A stretch of DNA of 64,000 nucleotides, from the NCBI GenBank assembly GCA_022113835.1, contig JAILWY010000020.1, forward strand, positions 1-64,000, in the 5' to 3' direction. This document shows positions 22,588-37,000 of the stretch, piece after piece. The stretch's first letter is position 1. Every line of letters begins with the position of its first letter. Origin of the DNA: Atopsyche davidsoni (Eukaryota > Arthropoda > Insecta > Trichoptera > Hydrobiosidae). The notes under the pieces are model-generated. The model was not told the DNA's origin. It saw nothing but the letters and a program-made list of their open reading frames with translations, and ran no database searches. A program made the translations under genes and the position numbers.

Positions 22588-24780
22588 CTAACTATTGTAA
22601 CTAGAGTAGAGAATCACTCGAGTGGGTGGGTTGGATGAAGCTGCTTGCTGCTGGATTTGGTATGCCCGGTGGTGGATTTTGAAGCCGTAGAGCCTGAGAA
22701 TAAGAAATAAATGTAAGTAAGATGAGCTTTTCCCGGTGAGAAACAAAAAATATAATGATTATAGGGACATCTTTTTATAATATACTTTAAAACATGTCCA
22801 TGTAATCATTAAAGAAATTTTCAAATATGAAAACAGTGTTCTTGATAACTCACTGTGGCACGAACTGGTTGACAGCCTTCATGGGCCTGTACTCGGGATG
22901 CACCATGAACACCATGTGGGGGAAACCTGTGCCAAAGTAGGCGCCATCTGTGTGGTGGTGCCGCGAGGACTTGGGAGTGTACACTTCCATGCACTTTGGG
23001 CAATAGGACTTCACCATGGCCTCCCCGGGTACGTCTGACAGACCTGCAGACATTCCAAGCAAATTTACCATGCAGTTGATCACACACCTCAATCTTTTAT
23101 TTACTTCCTCCTTATTAATTTATGGATAAAACAACACTTTTTACCTAGGGGGAGCATTTGTTGTGATTCACAGTAGACTCTTGGACAGTTGCCGAATTCA
23201 CCTACTTGGTACTTTTCCATCATTTGACCTATGCCCCTGAAATTATTAATAAACTGTTAAGCATCTCCAAAGGTTTCCATGGCAATGTTCTTTGTAATAA
23301 AACTAAGCACAGTGTAATCATTATATTGAAAATTAAACAATGCATACTTATTAGTTAATATGTATCTTGCGTGTATGAGCCCGTACAGCATTTCTGAGGC
23401 TTGTTCTATTAGATCTGATTGATTTGGATTGTCGTCTATATCGTCATCTGAAATAAATGAATTGTTCATCATTGAATTGGCCAGTAGTTGTGCATCACGA
23501 TTGAGGTTTTCAGTTTTTCCAATACTGCTTAAATTAAAAATGGTCTCGTGATTGAGAGGGAAAGAAAACCTTTTAAGAAAAAACTCGCAGCAGGTTTGCT
23601 GGAATTTTATCGTAATAAAGGACATAAATACTATTGCTCTTGTAATAAGCAAGCTAATACAATATTAAAATATATATGACAAAAAGCCACACAGCGATCA
23701 CACGGGTACACTTTGATCACAGACACATCCATCTGTCAATTTTATATAAATTAACAAATCAACATATTTATAATATAGTTTTACTAACAAAAGGAGATTA
23801 TAAAATCTTTGTTAAAATAGAAAGATGTCAATCACTAAAACATCTTTTATGTTTTGTTTTGTTATTAAAAAAATAACAATTAAATATCTTATAAATAAAG
23901 TAATATCCCGCTTTACGCGACCCCTTTCTTATTTAAGAATGTGTATGAACATAATGTAGTCATTGACTTCTCTTAACAATTAAAAAACAGCGTTGGGTGT
24001 TATGGACGTATTTTACAAGAACGTAAAAGTAACGCTAACCAAAAGACAATAGATGTATTTTTCAGTAAAAATAACATGTAATACTGCATAGTGTTCCTAG
24101 AATTAAGGTGATTGATTCAAATGATTCGTATTTTTTTGTATTAAGCTTTGACTATGTATGTATACGCGAATTTCACTTTCATTTTGTTTCTTTTTATATT
24201 TATAAATGTAAGGGGAATTATGATGGCGTAATGTTGCCAAGCAACTGAGCAGCGCAAAATAATATTCTGCATAAAGAAGGTGGATGCATCGACTGAAGGA
24301 ATATGAACATGTAAACATATATGTTTCAAATAGAACATGCCAAAACACTTTCCTGTCCTCATGATGTAAAATGCAGTATCTATTTGGCATTTGTTTATGT
24401 CTTTACCATAAGGTGTTCTCGAATCAGTGCATAGGAAAAAATTCATAACTATGTATATTTAATACTGTGTATGTATTGTAATTGTGAAGTTAAAATATTA
24501 CATGTTTCAAGGTCCACTCACCTGGTTCTAAGTCCAATATCATATCTATTGCTTGCCTATAATGCGGAATTTGTTCATTCAGTCCGGTCAAATTAAATTT
24601 ATCCTGTATGTAGTCTTCGTCCACCTAAAACACCAAAGCAAGGATGGTATTGGTGTGTGTCAGATCAGTGAGCAGGTAATCTCAGTAAATAATAATATAG
24701 ATGGTAACCTCACAGAAAAACTCGTTGCCCCGCAGCCCGCAGAACCAGGAAATCCATGATACCTCTTCTGAGCTGCTCAT
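22588..24780 (-). CDS. CkIIbeta: casein kinase II regulatory subunit beta
   Basis: This is the regulatory subunit of the CK2 Ser/Thr kinase tetramer, found in nucleus and cytoplasm. Six exons on the minus strand (high to low): 24780-24709, 24624-24522, 23447-23348, 23236-23145, 23043-22854, 22693-22588. All introns have GT-AG ends and phases agree; the joined length is 663 nt, 220 aa, against about 215 in the family. In order: [18 protein letters not shown] at the N-terminus, [20 protein letters not shown], the acidic loop [15 protein letters not shown], the zinc-binding pairs CPRVYC and CPKC, and [20 protein letters not shown]. The start ATG matches the family start, and an acceptor-like sequence lies just upstream, implying a 5' UTR intron. 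The last exon is unusual: [20 protein letters not shown] followed by a divergent tail ending LYSSYNS. An alternative stop occurs if the last intron is retained. Intron 2-3 (23.45-24.52 kb) is AT-rich. Confidence 0.95.
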
Positions 24781-26127
24781 TTTTCTGGAAATAAAGAAAC
24801 CTGTAAAAGAAATGTTTAAAACATCGAGTTTTTGAACGTAATGCAAGTCTCCGGCGATGTTTACAACGCCGGTGGTGGCTAGCTTCTATTTAACAAAAAC
24901 TCTATTTAACCTTTACTTGTGGTTAATAAAAAAAAATGTGCATTTTTGCAATTTGAAGAAACGTAATAACCTTTTCGTCCCCTGATTAGCCACGCTTAAT
25001 CTTACTCCTGAAGAGAGTTACAAATGAAGTCGCACTGGAGCACGTCACGTCAGCCAACTGCAAGCCGCAACATCACCCTTTACGTTGGCGCCTTGGATAT
25101 GATGAATTTTGCAGCAACTAAACAATTTTCCATTTTCAAAATAAATTCATTATATTTTCTGAATTAGCTGTCCATTTATTTTTAACAAATTACTATTTTT
25201 GAGAAAGCGTATTAGTTCAATTTAAGCTGTAAATTACAAATGTATTTTTTTAGGATAAAAAAAATAAAATAATTTAAAAAATATATATATTTAAATTTTT
25301 AAAATATTTTTTGAAAGTGTCGATAATATATAAATACATATTAACAACTCTTTCAAAAAATATTTGGTTCGTTTAAAATATCGAGTTTGATGATAATTTC
25401 TTGTTTGAGTGTGAATATATTTATAAACTCTTTGATATAATTTTTATTTATTTATAAAAACTTTAATTTAATTTTATGTTTACTATTTTCTTATAAATAA
25501 ATGGATAAAAACTAAATTTATACTCATAAATATTTTTTTTATCGGCTTTATTTTCAACGGAAAAAATGTGCTTTTGACGCATTTTGTTTGCCAAGTAGGG
25601 CGGGCTGAAAACGAAAACTAAAAACCAAGCCGGAGAGCGAAAGCACCGCACTTTTGACAATTCCTTCGAGTGCGGCCTTCATATATATGTGTGTATTTAC
25701 TTTTATCATGTTTATTGCTTCAAATTACTTTTAATATCCAATATAGAATACTACCCAAACAGTTATTAATTCCATCGATATTTTAGTATTTGTATCCGCG
25801 GTGCATTTTGATGCACTTGTACCGATTATTGACCCAAATACAGTCATTTTATTTTTACCCTAATGGCTATAATTTACTGCGCGTACGCGTGTAATTATGC
25901 TGTTTTCATTATATGTTCATTGTATTGTATAACGGTACGGTTAAAACTGCACGCTTAGAGGATTACTAAATTAAATATAAGCATTTTATTTTTACTTGAA
26001 TGCCTATATAATTTATCACCAGTACGCGTGTAATAATAACGCGGTATTGCGACGTTTATGAAGTCTTCTATATTTACATGGTTCGTCTGCAATAACGTGG
26101 TTATTTTTGATTTCACAGTAATACGAA
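24781..26127. other. intergenic region between divergent CK2 beta and Rbp1-like genes
   Basis: The two genes point away from each other. Small GC-richer patches at 24,840-24,890, 25,020-25,090 (with cacgtcacgtcag) and 25,570-25,680 are candidates for promoters or 5' UTR exons. The Rbp1-like coding start at 26,128 is preceded by an acceptor (gatttcacag), so its 5' UTR begins further upstream. No TATA box was assigned. Confidence 0.4.
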
Positions 26128-29100
26128 ATGTCTCGCTTCCGGGAATGGGATATCCAGTGCAAGGTTTATGTTGGAAACCTGGGCTCGTCTGCCTCGAAAC
26201 ATGATATAGAGAGTGCCTTCAGCAAGTATGGACCCCTGAAGAACGTATGGATCGCCAGGAACCCTCCAGGATTTGCATTTGTAGAGTACGAGGACGCTCG
26301 AGATGCTGAGGATGCAGTTAGAGGGCTTGACGGAACGTAAGTTACCAATTTATTATATTTTTGCCAAGATCTCAACAATTTCAACATTCCATAATAGGTT
26401 ATCTCTGCTACAATATTTTGAGAATATGGCCTTGTATTTCGAAATGGAATGCTTGCTCAGATTCCGCATTAAAATAGTTTGAATTAGTTTTTTTTATCAC
26501 CATTTACCTAAGTATTATTATAAATGCAACATGTTTATAGACGCCAATTAATCTTGGAAGTAAATTCTTACCTATTCAACATTAATGATGTTTTAAGGCA
26601 GTTATTATTTTCAACTGTCTCTAAAGCAGCGATTAACACTGAAAGTATAATTTGCAAGTTTTTTATTCTTTACATACATATTCATTTAGGACCATTGGAA
26701 ATGTGAACCGGGAAATGAATCTAAAGAGTGTGTGTATGTGTTAAAATCTTAAAGAAGCTTGCAAAGGTATTTTTAAAGCAAAAAATGAATTTGCACAGCT
26801 GTCCATATTTGATGAATGGGCTCAATTTTTCAACACATTTTTCCAAGAGACATACTCGCTCAGTGTGTTTTTTGTTGTTTTGAATTAGAAAACTATTTTC
26901 CACATATTATCGTTGCGTTCTCTGTGTCAAGGTCACATTACAATGCAGTTACTCCGGTGTAAGCTATTTAAGTACAGTTTTTCCAATACAAGTCTGAAGA
27001 ATAACACGGAACTTGAATGCTCTCGCCAATTGCCAAAAGATCATGAGCAATTGTGAACGCTTGTAGGTCTGTCAGCATAATATATTTTTTTGGTTTATTT
27101 TCTTGAGTTTCTGCCAAAACGTTTTGTTATATTTTTCGCTGTGGATTTAAGTGGTTGATTACTTATTATTCAAAGACAAACATTCCCCTTATTATGCAGA
27201 TTTTTTTTCTGATTGAAAAAATCCACATTTTCTAGGTTATATTACATTTAGCTATTGTGTTCACAAAATGGTTTAAATAAGTAATCTTAAAAACAGTGTA
27301 GCGTTTGGAAGATAGTAAAATCTATGACACTTTTTTACTAAAATTATACTACAATAATTTGGCAAATGAAGTTGTAGATATTTTCAAGATGATAATGGAA
27401 TATTTATTGAGGTGTTTATTTTGTAATATCCACTATAATACATATAAACAAAACCGAAAATGTAAATGCTTAACTTTTGAACAGTTTTGTTCTACACTCT
27501 CAATGTTTTCGTTATATTTCTATAAGGCGAAAGAGCTATTACTGTTATTTAAAAATAATTTAGTTTCAATATAAAATAAACACTACATTTATTTTATTTA
27601 GCAAGCAGTTATACTCATTGAATTTCAAGTCTTGTAAATCACGTATACAAAGAATCATGTAAAATAGAACCACAAGGTTTAAATTGAAAAAACAAAGCTT
27701 TTTTTGTTTTTCTTTAAAGAGTAATATTTTTGTTAATTTTATTGCAGTCGCGTGTGCGGGACCAGGATCCGGGTGGAGATGTCCTCCGGAAGAGCTCGTC
27801 AAGGCCCACGCGGAGGCGGCGGCGGCGGTGGGCGCGGGCGGCGACACTCGAGGTCAGCGCACCCCCCCCTTTCTCCCACCACAGTTGCGGGGCTTCTCCG
27901 CTCACACTCTATTCCCCTCCCTGGTCTCTCGGGAAGTCTCGCGTCTCTGTGCACCAAGTCTAATACCATCACCATGCCTGAACTGAGTTGCTTATTATTC
28001 AATATTTTGGTGACCACACTAAAATATTTTTTGTTATAAGCGCATTCAATTTTCAACTGATATGTCATGTATATTTAATTATAGCTGGAAAACTTGGCTA
28101 ATATTTTTCAATAACTTTGAATGAGTTGTTTATCAGATCGGCAACATCTTATTAACAAGTACTTTTTACTGATATTCATAAATCAATTTAGTGGGTCACG
28201 ATTATCACTGCTTTTGTAAACAGGAAATTTTAGAACAACTCAAAGTTCACAAATTATTAATGGGCACTTTCTTTCAGAACTTGTCAAGTTTTTATTTATA
28301 TTTTTTTACTCAACCACTGAATGTATATTTGCATTTCAATAATAATTGTAATTATGCCATAAATTTTGATAACTAGCTATATTAGTACATTCAGGTGTGC
28401 ATATTTGACTTGGTGCACTCAGTGATGTGTTTTTGTTTTGTTTCTTGTCTTCTAGAGTTTCGATGGAAATCTGAATTTACCAAACGTTTTTTTTTTATTA
28501 CCGATTGCACCGACGGCGCGAGACATGCCATAAAAACAGTTGGCTCAGAGTACGGCTTACTTGTGCTGTTGCGAGGCAGGGTGTTAAATCGTCATTGCAA
28601 TAGCAGAAGCCAACTGTGCTGCGGGTTCCTTTATTGCACTGCATGAATTCACCACACGGAACTGCATTCCATCATAGAATAGCTGAGAATAGTTCTTGCA
28701 ATAGTACATTTTTATCTATTTTGCATGTTTTTTTTTTGTTTCATCAAAGATAACAAATATTATTCTAGGTAACATATTCCCTTAAAAATTAGCTTAGTTT
28801 AGCTATCTTTGAGTAATTTGAAGCAAAGTTAGACTTCAACAAATGTCTCTTGAGTACCGCACATGTAAGCGCGCACAGGTCACGCGAGGCCAGAGACCTT
28901 TTCCAAGCTTGGGCGGGTGTACGTCTGTTGGTTGCAAGTTGGAGAGGGAAATTGACTAATTACACAATGCAGTTCTTACAAGTTTTTATTTGCTTACTTG
29001 TTCTTTTTGCACAAAAAAATAATACATTTGAGGCAATGTATATTTTTAAACATGAATTTGATATTGTCATTAAAAATGCTGTTAAACCGATTTCTTTTTC

Positions 29101-32100
29101 CAGTATCTTTTTATATTTTATTAGTTTATTTTAACTTCTCCTGAATTGAGGCACCTTTGAATTTTCTTATTTATTATTATTATTATATATTGATGTTTAT
29201 TAGTGTTTTAAGGTGTTGGATGCTTGATTGATAAGTTTTTATTATTATAGTAACTAGAGGTTATGCAGTGCTTGCATTTTTTTTTTAGAAGTATAAATAT
29301 ATTGTCGGTTGTGCTCCAGATATGATTTAGCTGCATTATCGTATCACCACCGCATTATCCAAGCAAGGGTGTGTTCTCTTTCTATAGTATTGACACATTA
29401 ATTTGAATTGAGGCATGTGTATTTGATTTATTTAAAATTTGAAATACACCCGTCGCTTGGGAATCAATATCTTTGTTAATTATTAATGATACAATAAAAC
29501 TAAACTATCCTGTGAAGTGACTCCATACTCTGCTGTAATACATTATGATATTAGATACACCCTGTGCCTTTGAGAATCAGTATCTCGGTTTGACGTATAC
29601 GATACAATACGGCTTAAGTACCTGGTAAAGCAAAGACTTGCCTCGTGCATGTACTGCGGTGGTGATAAAATGTACCTTTTATTTTTTAGCCCTACTTTAT
29701 TATATCTGATGAAGATAAGCGTCTTATTTCCTATTAACACTTAAACCACTGCACATAATCGGTGGAAAATCAGCCTTTTTTAAAATTAAATATTCAATAC
29801 ATTCACAAAGAAATCCTTTTGAAATTTAAAAAATCTGTTATCTAAAACTTCAAGGATATTAACTTGTACCCAAGTCAACAGTATTAGAATATATCTAATT
29901 TTGACCGGTACTCAATTATTGAAACATTGTCCTATGTTAAATTCAACAATTAAAGATAAGACATCAATAAGAGATTGCTAAGCTTTATTTAATTGAATCA
30001 CTACCCTGAGACCAGTGGCTTTTGTGTTGGTGCGGTGTGCTGGACTTCTGCCCGTCTTCCTGTGTATTGTGGATGAACGAGTAGACTTTGCACGCATTGT
30101 TCGCCTATAACCTTCCACAGAGACAACCCGCTTGATGTATGTTTTGTGTTGAAATTCAATAGATCAATCCATCAAATTTTATTTGGCAAGAAACAAATTG
30201 TACATAAGATAGAATGACACACATTTATGTAATCTATTTATTTATTTAGTCTCATCATTATGTCGAATATTTAACCTTTTAATATATATCTATTATAATT
30301 ATTGTAACGCAAGTTATGTTTTATGATGATGATGCGAATAGACAGACTTAGAGCAATTTTATAGAAAATTAACAATTTAAACTCAGCAATGCAATTAAAG
30401 ATAAACTCACCGAGTGCAAATGATGACGATTATAGATAGAGTCAGGAAGTGCGACCGACGAGCCGGAATGAATCTAGAATTTTGTATTTTTCAGATATCA
30501 TACACAGCCTGTTCCCGTCACATGTCCGATACGATTTTCCCCTAGCTTATGTCCGACCTGACAGCGACCGAGCCTCAGCTGAGGCCCCCTTATTGTCAGC
30601 TTGGCCCGACTATTGCATGCTTCGGTAGTCGGGCCGGAGTCAGCGCCGCCGTAGCTCCTCGGTTTTTGGCCGCCTGAAGACACCTCTATCCCTTAAGGAC
30701 CGCCAGACTGCACCGCCGCGTCGGTTAACACTTTACTTGACTCATCCACCAACCATCATCGCTCTACCTACTTCTAATTTTCCTCCAATCAAACAGAGTC
30801 CGGTATGATCCCTTGATTATGTCATTCATAATTTTGAGTGTTTTTTATTTGCATGCTTTAATATAAACTTAATGAAGTCGCTTAAATGTTTTCAAATAGT
30901 ATATTAAAGTCCCAAGTATTTTTATATATATAAATATATATATATATAAATATATATACAAATATATATAAATTATCTGATAGATAGAGATATGATATTT
31001 AATAAATTACTGTGAGCCCTCTATTTACAACTTAAATTCCTATCAGTTTAGAGATACACAAGAGAAGCTGAATTTTAATGACTGAATATTCTTGATATAT
31101 TTATGTTTTTTTTTACTGAACAGCATGACTTTAATTACTTGTGAACTTCCAGGGTATTTGGTAAGAAGGCGCTACACAGTAGATCCCCGCCTAGGACCAC
31201 ACCCTCGTATTCGTATCTTCATATAAATGTATATAATTATATTCTATATTCAACATTCCCATACATAGATACAAATCTAACAACTAGTATACAGCACCAT
31301 TTGATTCGCTTGCGAAAGAATGACGGGAATATCAAATGTATACATACAAAGAGTTGAGAACTTTTCTAGTCACGAATCCGAGGGTCTACTTGTCACACAA
31401 ACTTTATCTCAGTTAAGATACTGTACAGATTACATTTGGTGCAAATGCATTTGATATTTCTAAAGTCATCGACAAGAGCACGCCGAGCTTATGGACGGCT
31501 TGTCGTGAGAAACAATGCGATGCAAATCAAATACACATTTGTTTCTAGTAGCCTCTGTAATAACATTATTTACACCATTACAGAATAATTATGGGAAAGA
31601 ATTATACATACCATAAGTATGCTTTCTGCGTGGGTTAGTTCCCAGGCCTTTTTAACGGACTTTCATTATTTTATTTCAAATTTAAGTGTTTATGTTTCAA
31701 GGTCACTTTACTGAAGACTAAATCAATAGACTTCGATAAATCCGATTACTCTGAAAGTACTTAATTCAAGCATTTAAGAATATGTTACATTTATTTTAAT
31801 TTATTTTTTGCTATAAATTTCTTACTTATTTTATTTACCAATTTATTATTTGTATCAGTTGGCTAGAAGCTGCAAGTGAGAGGTTGTTATAGTAAGAGAG
31901 ATGCGTTGCTTAGAGTCTTTTGAACATCCTGCTAAGAAAAAGGGCGCAGAGTGCAAATCTTTAGGAAAACGTTTTCGTTGCACAAGCAAGATGAATCACG
32001 TTTGAAACACTAACACATTCTCTGGTCGTGTTGCTTCTTATTAAATAAGCAAACCTTCTGGAGATTCAAGCAGCAGAGCGAGGTCCTGAAAAAAATGGTT

Positions 32101-32576
32101 TAGACACGCTCTCCTTCTCTCTCATTATGTGTTGCTTGACAGCTTCTAGTTCAGTCAAGTCTCTGCTATTTATTTTTTTGTGTATCAGGATTGTTTTGTG
32201 TTTTCTTTATTTGGATGTCTCAAATTCAAATGAACTGAAGACATCTTTATGGGATTAAAAAAGTCCTGTAAGGATGGAAATAACACAATCAATGCCAAAA
32301 ACTTAAAGATTCTGATTATATTTTTCTTTCAACTATGTCGCACACACAGAATACACAAAACTTACTAATTTAAATTGGTTTTGATGACACAATATACTAA
32401 TAGAAGTGGAAGATATCTTCAGTTGGTTGACTCTCCAGGACAGTTTATCTGGAGTGTGCAGACTATTGGAGCCATCCTTAATTCTGTTGTTTTCTCGGCA
32501 CAGATCTCGTTCCCCAAGATCCCGAAGCAGGTCCCGCGAGCGCAAGAGCCGCTCCAGCTCCCGCGACCGCCGCTAG
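26128..32576 (+). CDS. Rbp1: SR splicing factor, Rbp1/SRSF3-like (paralog 1, Gly-rich hinge)
   Basis: Nuclear pre-mRNA splicing factor that binds exonic enhancers. Three exons: 26,128-26,336, 27,748-27,852 and 32,504-32,576; joined 387 nt, 128 aa, close to Drosophila Rbp1. The RRM fills residues 1-88: [20 protein letters not shown] (RNP2 is VYVGNL), then [20 protein letters not shown] (RNP1 is GFAFVEYE). Exon 2 adds [18 protein letters not shown] and a hinge with seven successive Gly. Exon 3 gives the RS tail [20 protein letters not shown] ending DRR. Splice sites: donor gtaagt, acceptor ttattgcag; donor gtcagc, acceptor tctcggcacag. The second intron is 4.65 kb and could hide additional exons. 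The family consensus RCCGTR reads RVCGTR here. A paralog with the same exon 1 lies at 46,102. Confidence 0.93.
30430..30735. other. GC-rich island in Rbp1-like intron 2
   Basis: A sharp GC-rich block inside an AT-rich intron, with a 10-bp perfect inverted repeat ggcccgacta (30,603) and tagtcgggcc (30,626). It has a tttttcag acceptor-like sequence at its left side (about 30,488-30,495) but no clear donor. It may be a repeat insertion or an unrecognised exon. Confidence 0.35.
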
Positions 32577-33735
32577 ACGCGGCCGTCGGCGCGAAGCATC
32601 ATCCGGTGTGGACGACGTTGCATTTATTCTCTAGAGAACCAATTCCGGAGGTCGCGAAGGCCCGACGTTAACCACACCTTTTTAAATACTGAATGAGCAG
32701 TTGATACTTTTTTTTTTTTTGTTCTTAAATTGTTACATTACTACCTTAGATTATTGATTTCAGAGAATTGTTACGTTTCGACATATAATTCATTGCAAAA
32801 CCAGCAAAAACCTGTGCTGATTATATCTAACTGTATTTTCAATGTTATAATTCTTGTAAATCCTTCAGGACTTTTGATTAAAAGTACGAACAAAGTTATT
32901 TTGTCATGAATTAAATTTGTAACATGACAATTCTTCAATACACATTAAAGTTGGCCCTATTTCAATTTGTTCAGTCGACCTGATCGCCTCATGTTTGTTG
33001 AGACATTCTCTATCCCATTGTTGCAAAAACTTCAATTCTCCACAGTTTTTCCAATTTTCTCATACATTCAAATCTTTTTGCTGGCAAACGTGTGTTGCGG
33101 AAATAATCTAAGGGCTTAATGTTCATGATTTAATTAAACTAGATTCTTCTCAGAATCAATACTCTAGATTTAATTATGAATGGAATTTTCTTTTATATTC
33201 GTCGGTAAACAAAACGTTTCACTTGTATGTATGTCAAAGCATCGTTTTCATTACCTCTAGCGTTTATTTGGAATTTTTGTATTCATCGGAACATCTTATG
33301 ACTGTTTTAAATATACTGTAGGTACTGTGTACACAAATTATGATGACTTTTCATATTTTTGTGATTGTTTACTAACATACTTAATTATTCTCTTGCGCGT
33401 ACGAGTAACATAAACAATTTTTTAATCATGATAATGGCGGAGGGAATAGCAACAGAGTGATTTTTTTTCACATTCAAGAAATAATATGTAAATGTGATAA
33501 AATGTAGGTATTTCCAGTTATTCACTGCTGTTTCGTATTTCGTAGAAATAAAAAATGATGATTTAACTGAAATGTATGTTGGTTAAATGTTGTATTTTTT
33601 ACCTAGCTTACACGTGCACGTTTCAAGTGACCGCTTGCACGTATACGTCTCGAGTGAACAGCCATTTTTAAACATTGTAATGCAATTAGATGTAGCTCTG
33701 GTTTATTTTTAAGTGTCGTTTATGTTATTATTTGG

Positions 33736-33773
33736 AATAAAAGTGTACGCATTTCATAAATGATCTTTTTATT
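33736..33773. promoter_or_regulatory. facing poly(A) signals of two convergent genes
   Basis: AATAAA on the plus strand at 33,736-33,741 suits the end of the Rbp1-like 3' UTR (about 1.2 kb past the stop). AATAAA on the minus strand at 33,773-33,768 suits the end of the formamidase 3' UTR (about 280 nt past its stop). Assignment is by position only. Confidence 0.45.
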
Positions 33774-34055
33774 TGTATATTTAACCCCTCTTGCAAAAAC
33801 AAATATTTTAATCATCTTTTGTCCAAATATTTACCCTTGGGTATAGGTCCGAATTTCGCATCTGATATTTCGACCTATTAGAACAGAAACAGTGCTCATT
33901 AACATTTTTTTTCTACGTGTGCTTTTTACTTATCAATTATATTATGGTTGAAAATTGACAAACCGGAGTCCTGTATCAAATGTTTATATTATGATCCATA
34001 TTTAATACATTGTTGGCAATGATATTTAGCCTTACATCTACATACATAAAAAAAC

Positions 34056-37000
34056 TTAACAAGTACTTCTGTTCAAATGAAGTTTTACATCATCAACTAA
34101 AATCTTCTTCAAATAATTGTCATCTTCAGTGATCGTCTCCATGATATCAAAGTGATCCATTTTATCTTTGATTTCAAAATGTATATTTTCAACTTGACAG
34201 CTTTCCATGAGCATGTCGTAGAAATCTCGCGATTGTTTTTTAAATGTGTAACTGTCATTTTCTCCCGCTAATATGAAGAGCCTCAATTGATATGCTTTGA
34301 GATGGAAGTAGGTATGAAAGTGGGGTGACAGCGTCTTGGCTTCATCCACGGTGAGACCCAGGCACTTGTTGACAGAGGTGTTGATGAGGCTCGTCAAGTC
34401 GTAGACACCAGATATAAGAATGGCTCCTTGTAAGAGCTCCGGATTTGGTATCGAATGGAAGAAGTCGGCGTTACTCAGTAGTGTCGCCACCAGATGAGCC
34501 CCTGCAGAGTGACCGGCTAAGTATACACCCCTGCGAAAAAAGATTGAAACATGGAAATTAATTTTGATGTGTAGTTTATTATCAATATGATTAAGTACAT
34601 TTTTTCACACATTGAAATGATTAAAGAAACTCAGAAAAATAGCATCGTGATTTGCGTGGGATTCGAACCCACATCCCTAAGCTAACATGGCCGGTGCATT
34701 CCTAATTTTGCTAACGAGCCACTGCAATTAAGCGAGAATTTTTAATAATATTAATAAACCTGTATAGGTAAATAAATATGCACTTGATTGACGTTCAATC
34801 CACAAAATTGACATATAGTTTATTATCAATCAATTGCATAATTTTTTAAAGTTTTTGTATTAGTATTTTGAAAAAGAATTATTTTATGAATTAATTAATT
34901 TAAATGAATATAATTTTATTGGTTATTTTATCTAAATAGTGAGAGGGGTTGCATATTTTGAAACTATTGTTGAAAAATAGTTTCAACGCTGTTAACTAGT
35001 TGAAATTGCCCAGATGTGATTTCTTTGCTAATTTTAACAGAAAATATAAATAGGATTAAACTATTTGCACATAATGACATACTTTGACTTTAATTTATCT
35101 GCGTATCTAAAGATAAACTTGGCTGCCCTCTCTATCTGTTCCGTGATCTCCTGAAGAGTGTAGGTTGGGCAAAGTTCGTAGCCAAGAATGACGGTCTTGA
35201 TGCCCGCACTGTACAGGGGCATAGCTGGATACCGAGACTGCTGGCGGGATAGCTCCTGCCAGTACCCCCCGTGAATGAATACAAATATGGGAGCATCTGA
35301 AATCATACATCATTGGGCTAACAACTTAATTTCATCTTTAGAATTTTTTGTATGTAACTGATAGTTTATTTTTTATTAATATAGTTGATTTACATGATCG
35401 CGATTTGAAATTCTTAAAATGACGCTTCAAGGACTTTTTCTAGAATCATCTTCAACTGCATAGCTCAGCTCCAAAGCCATTTCTCCCTATGGCATTCAAA
35501 GACTTTATCCAAGGGGCTACTGGCTTCTATTTGTTCCTCAGAGGATATCTGACAAAATATGGCAATATTTGAAAGGCGAAGCTACATAAGACTTCAAGTA
35601 AGCGGTATTTATTCGTGGAGTTGTTGAATTTATATCAAAAAAATTTCCAATTCTGATATATCGAAGAAATTTATGACATAATAAAGCTAAAGCATCTCAC
35701 GAAATAATTAGGTTTTGTGAGGTTATTATTGTTTATAATTACTTTACCATTAGGAAGATCAGCTCCAAGTATGTCAAGCTTTTGCTTATCAGTATCTCCG
35801 TAAGGAATATTTAAGTGAGACTGCAGCACCGATATCACTTCATCGCTCACTGCAAACAACAATGTATTAATATATTTTATTTTATTATTGTGCTATGATT
35901 AATACTCACAGAGTTTATTGCCTTTTAGAAATAAATTTATTGATGTAACACTTGATGTGTTTGTTTGCTGAATTTCATATTTGCATAACGTACGTTTCAT
36001 ATTAAAAAAATAATACATACTAACTAAATAAGTTGATTCATCATTAAAATAACATATAATAGAAAAAAAAAGATTAGAAAAAATTATGCAGTTTTTAACT
36101 AGTAATTTTTTATTTTAACACGTGGAGACCAGATCTTTTGGTGTTTAGCGATATTTTTATCTAACTTGGAATGCTGTCACGATTATGCATATTACACGAA
36201 AATATTTGATTGTGCAGCATGCCCAATTCTTATAATCGTTTGGTGAAACTGGTTTTGCTTGTAAATTTATTATTTATATATTTTGATTGTTAAGGTCAAT
36301 TTTGATAATTCAAATAAACAAATTCACATTCAAAAGGATTAAATATTGAAACCTTGCTTTGTCTTTTATAGTATTTAAAAACGCTGATGTCTGATAGGTA
36401 AGATTTACCAAGTTAATTTGTAGAAGCAGCAATTGAAACATTCTTATATACCAGTGGCGTGCAGTGAGGGCATGTAATGTACGCAAGGCTGAACGGGAAC
36501 GTGGTTGATTTCTGAAACTTACGGGTTTTCCTTTATTTTTTTCTTCTAATATCAAAACCAAACTCTATGTATATATAGATTTTGGTTTTCACCTCACGCC
36601 TTTGTGTCTCAAAATTTATAATTTGTATATTTAATTTTTTACTAAGCAATTACCATAAATAAACCTTTGTCATATTATATATCATAGTAAATTGTTTTTT
36701 AAAAATAGTTCGCAACATTGACATTAATATAAACACAGTTCCCAAAATCCACATTGTGAACCCAAGTATAATAAAAAGAAACAAGTTTTTTTATCTTATT
36801 TATGAATATTCAATATGTATATATTTAGTTTATAGTGTATTTTTAGGTAATCTATTCACATATAAAATGATAAGAAATATTTTTATGGCAGATGGGATTC
36901 AAATCCCCAGATAATGGGGCCAGATGCTTTTGCTAATTGAGCTACTGTATTGCTGTGTTGCGCTGTGTGTGCAACGCAGATTTGAATTGTTACATGCTAG

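Noticed and set aside
27684..28068. Overlapping frames rich in Pro, Gly and Arg around 27.8 kb
   Set aside because: They are out-of-frame readings of SR exon 2 and its GC-rich donor side.
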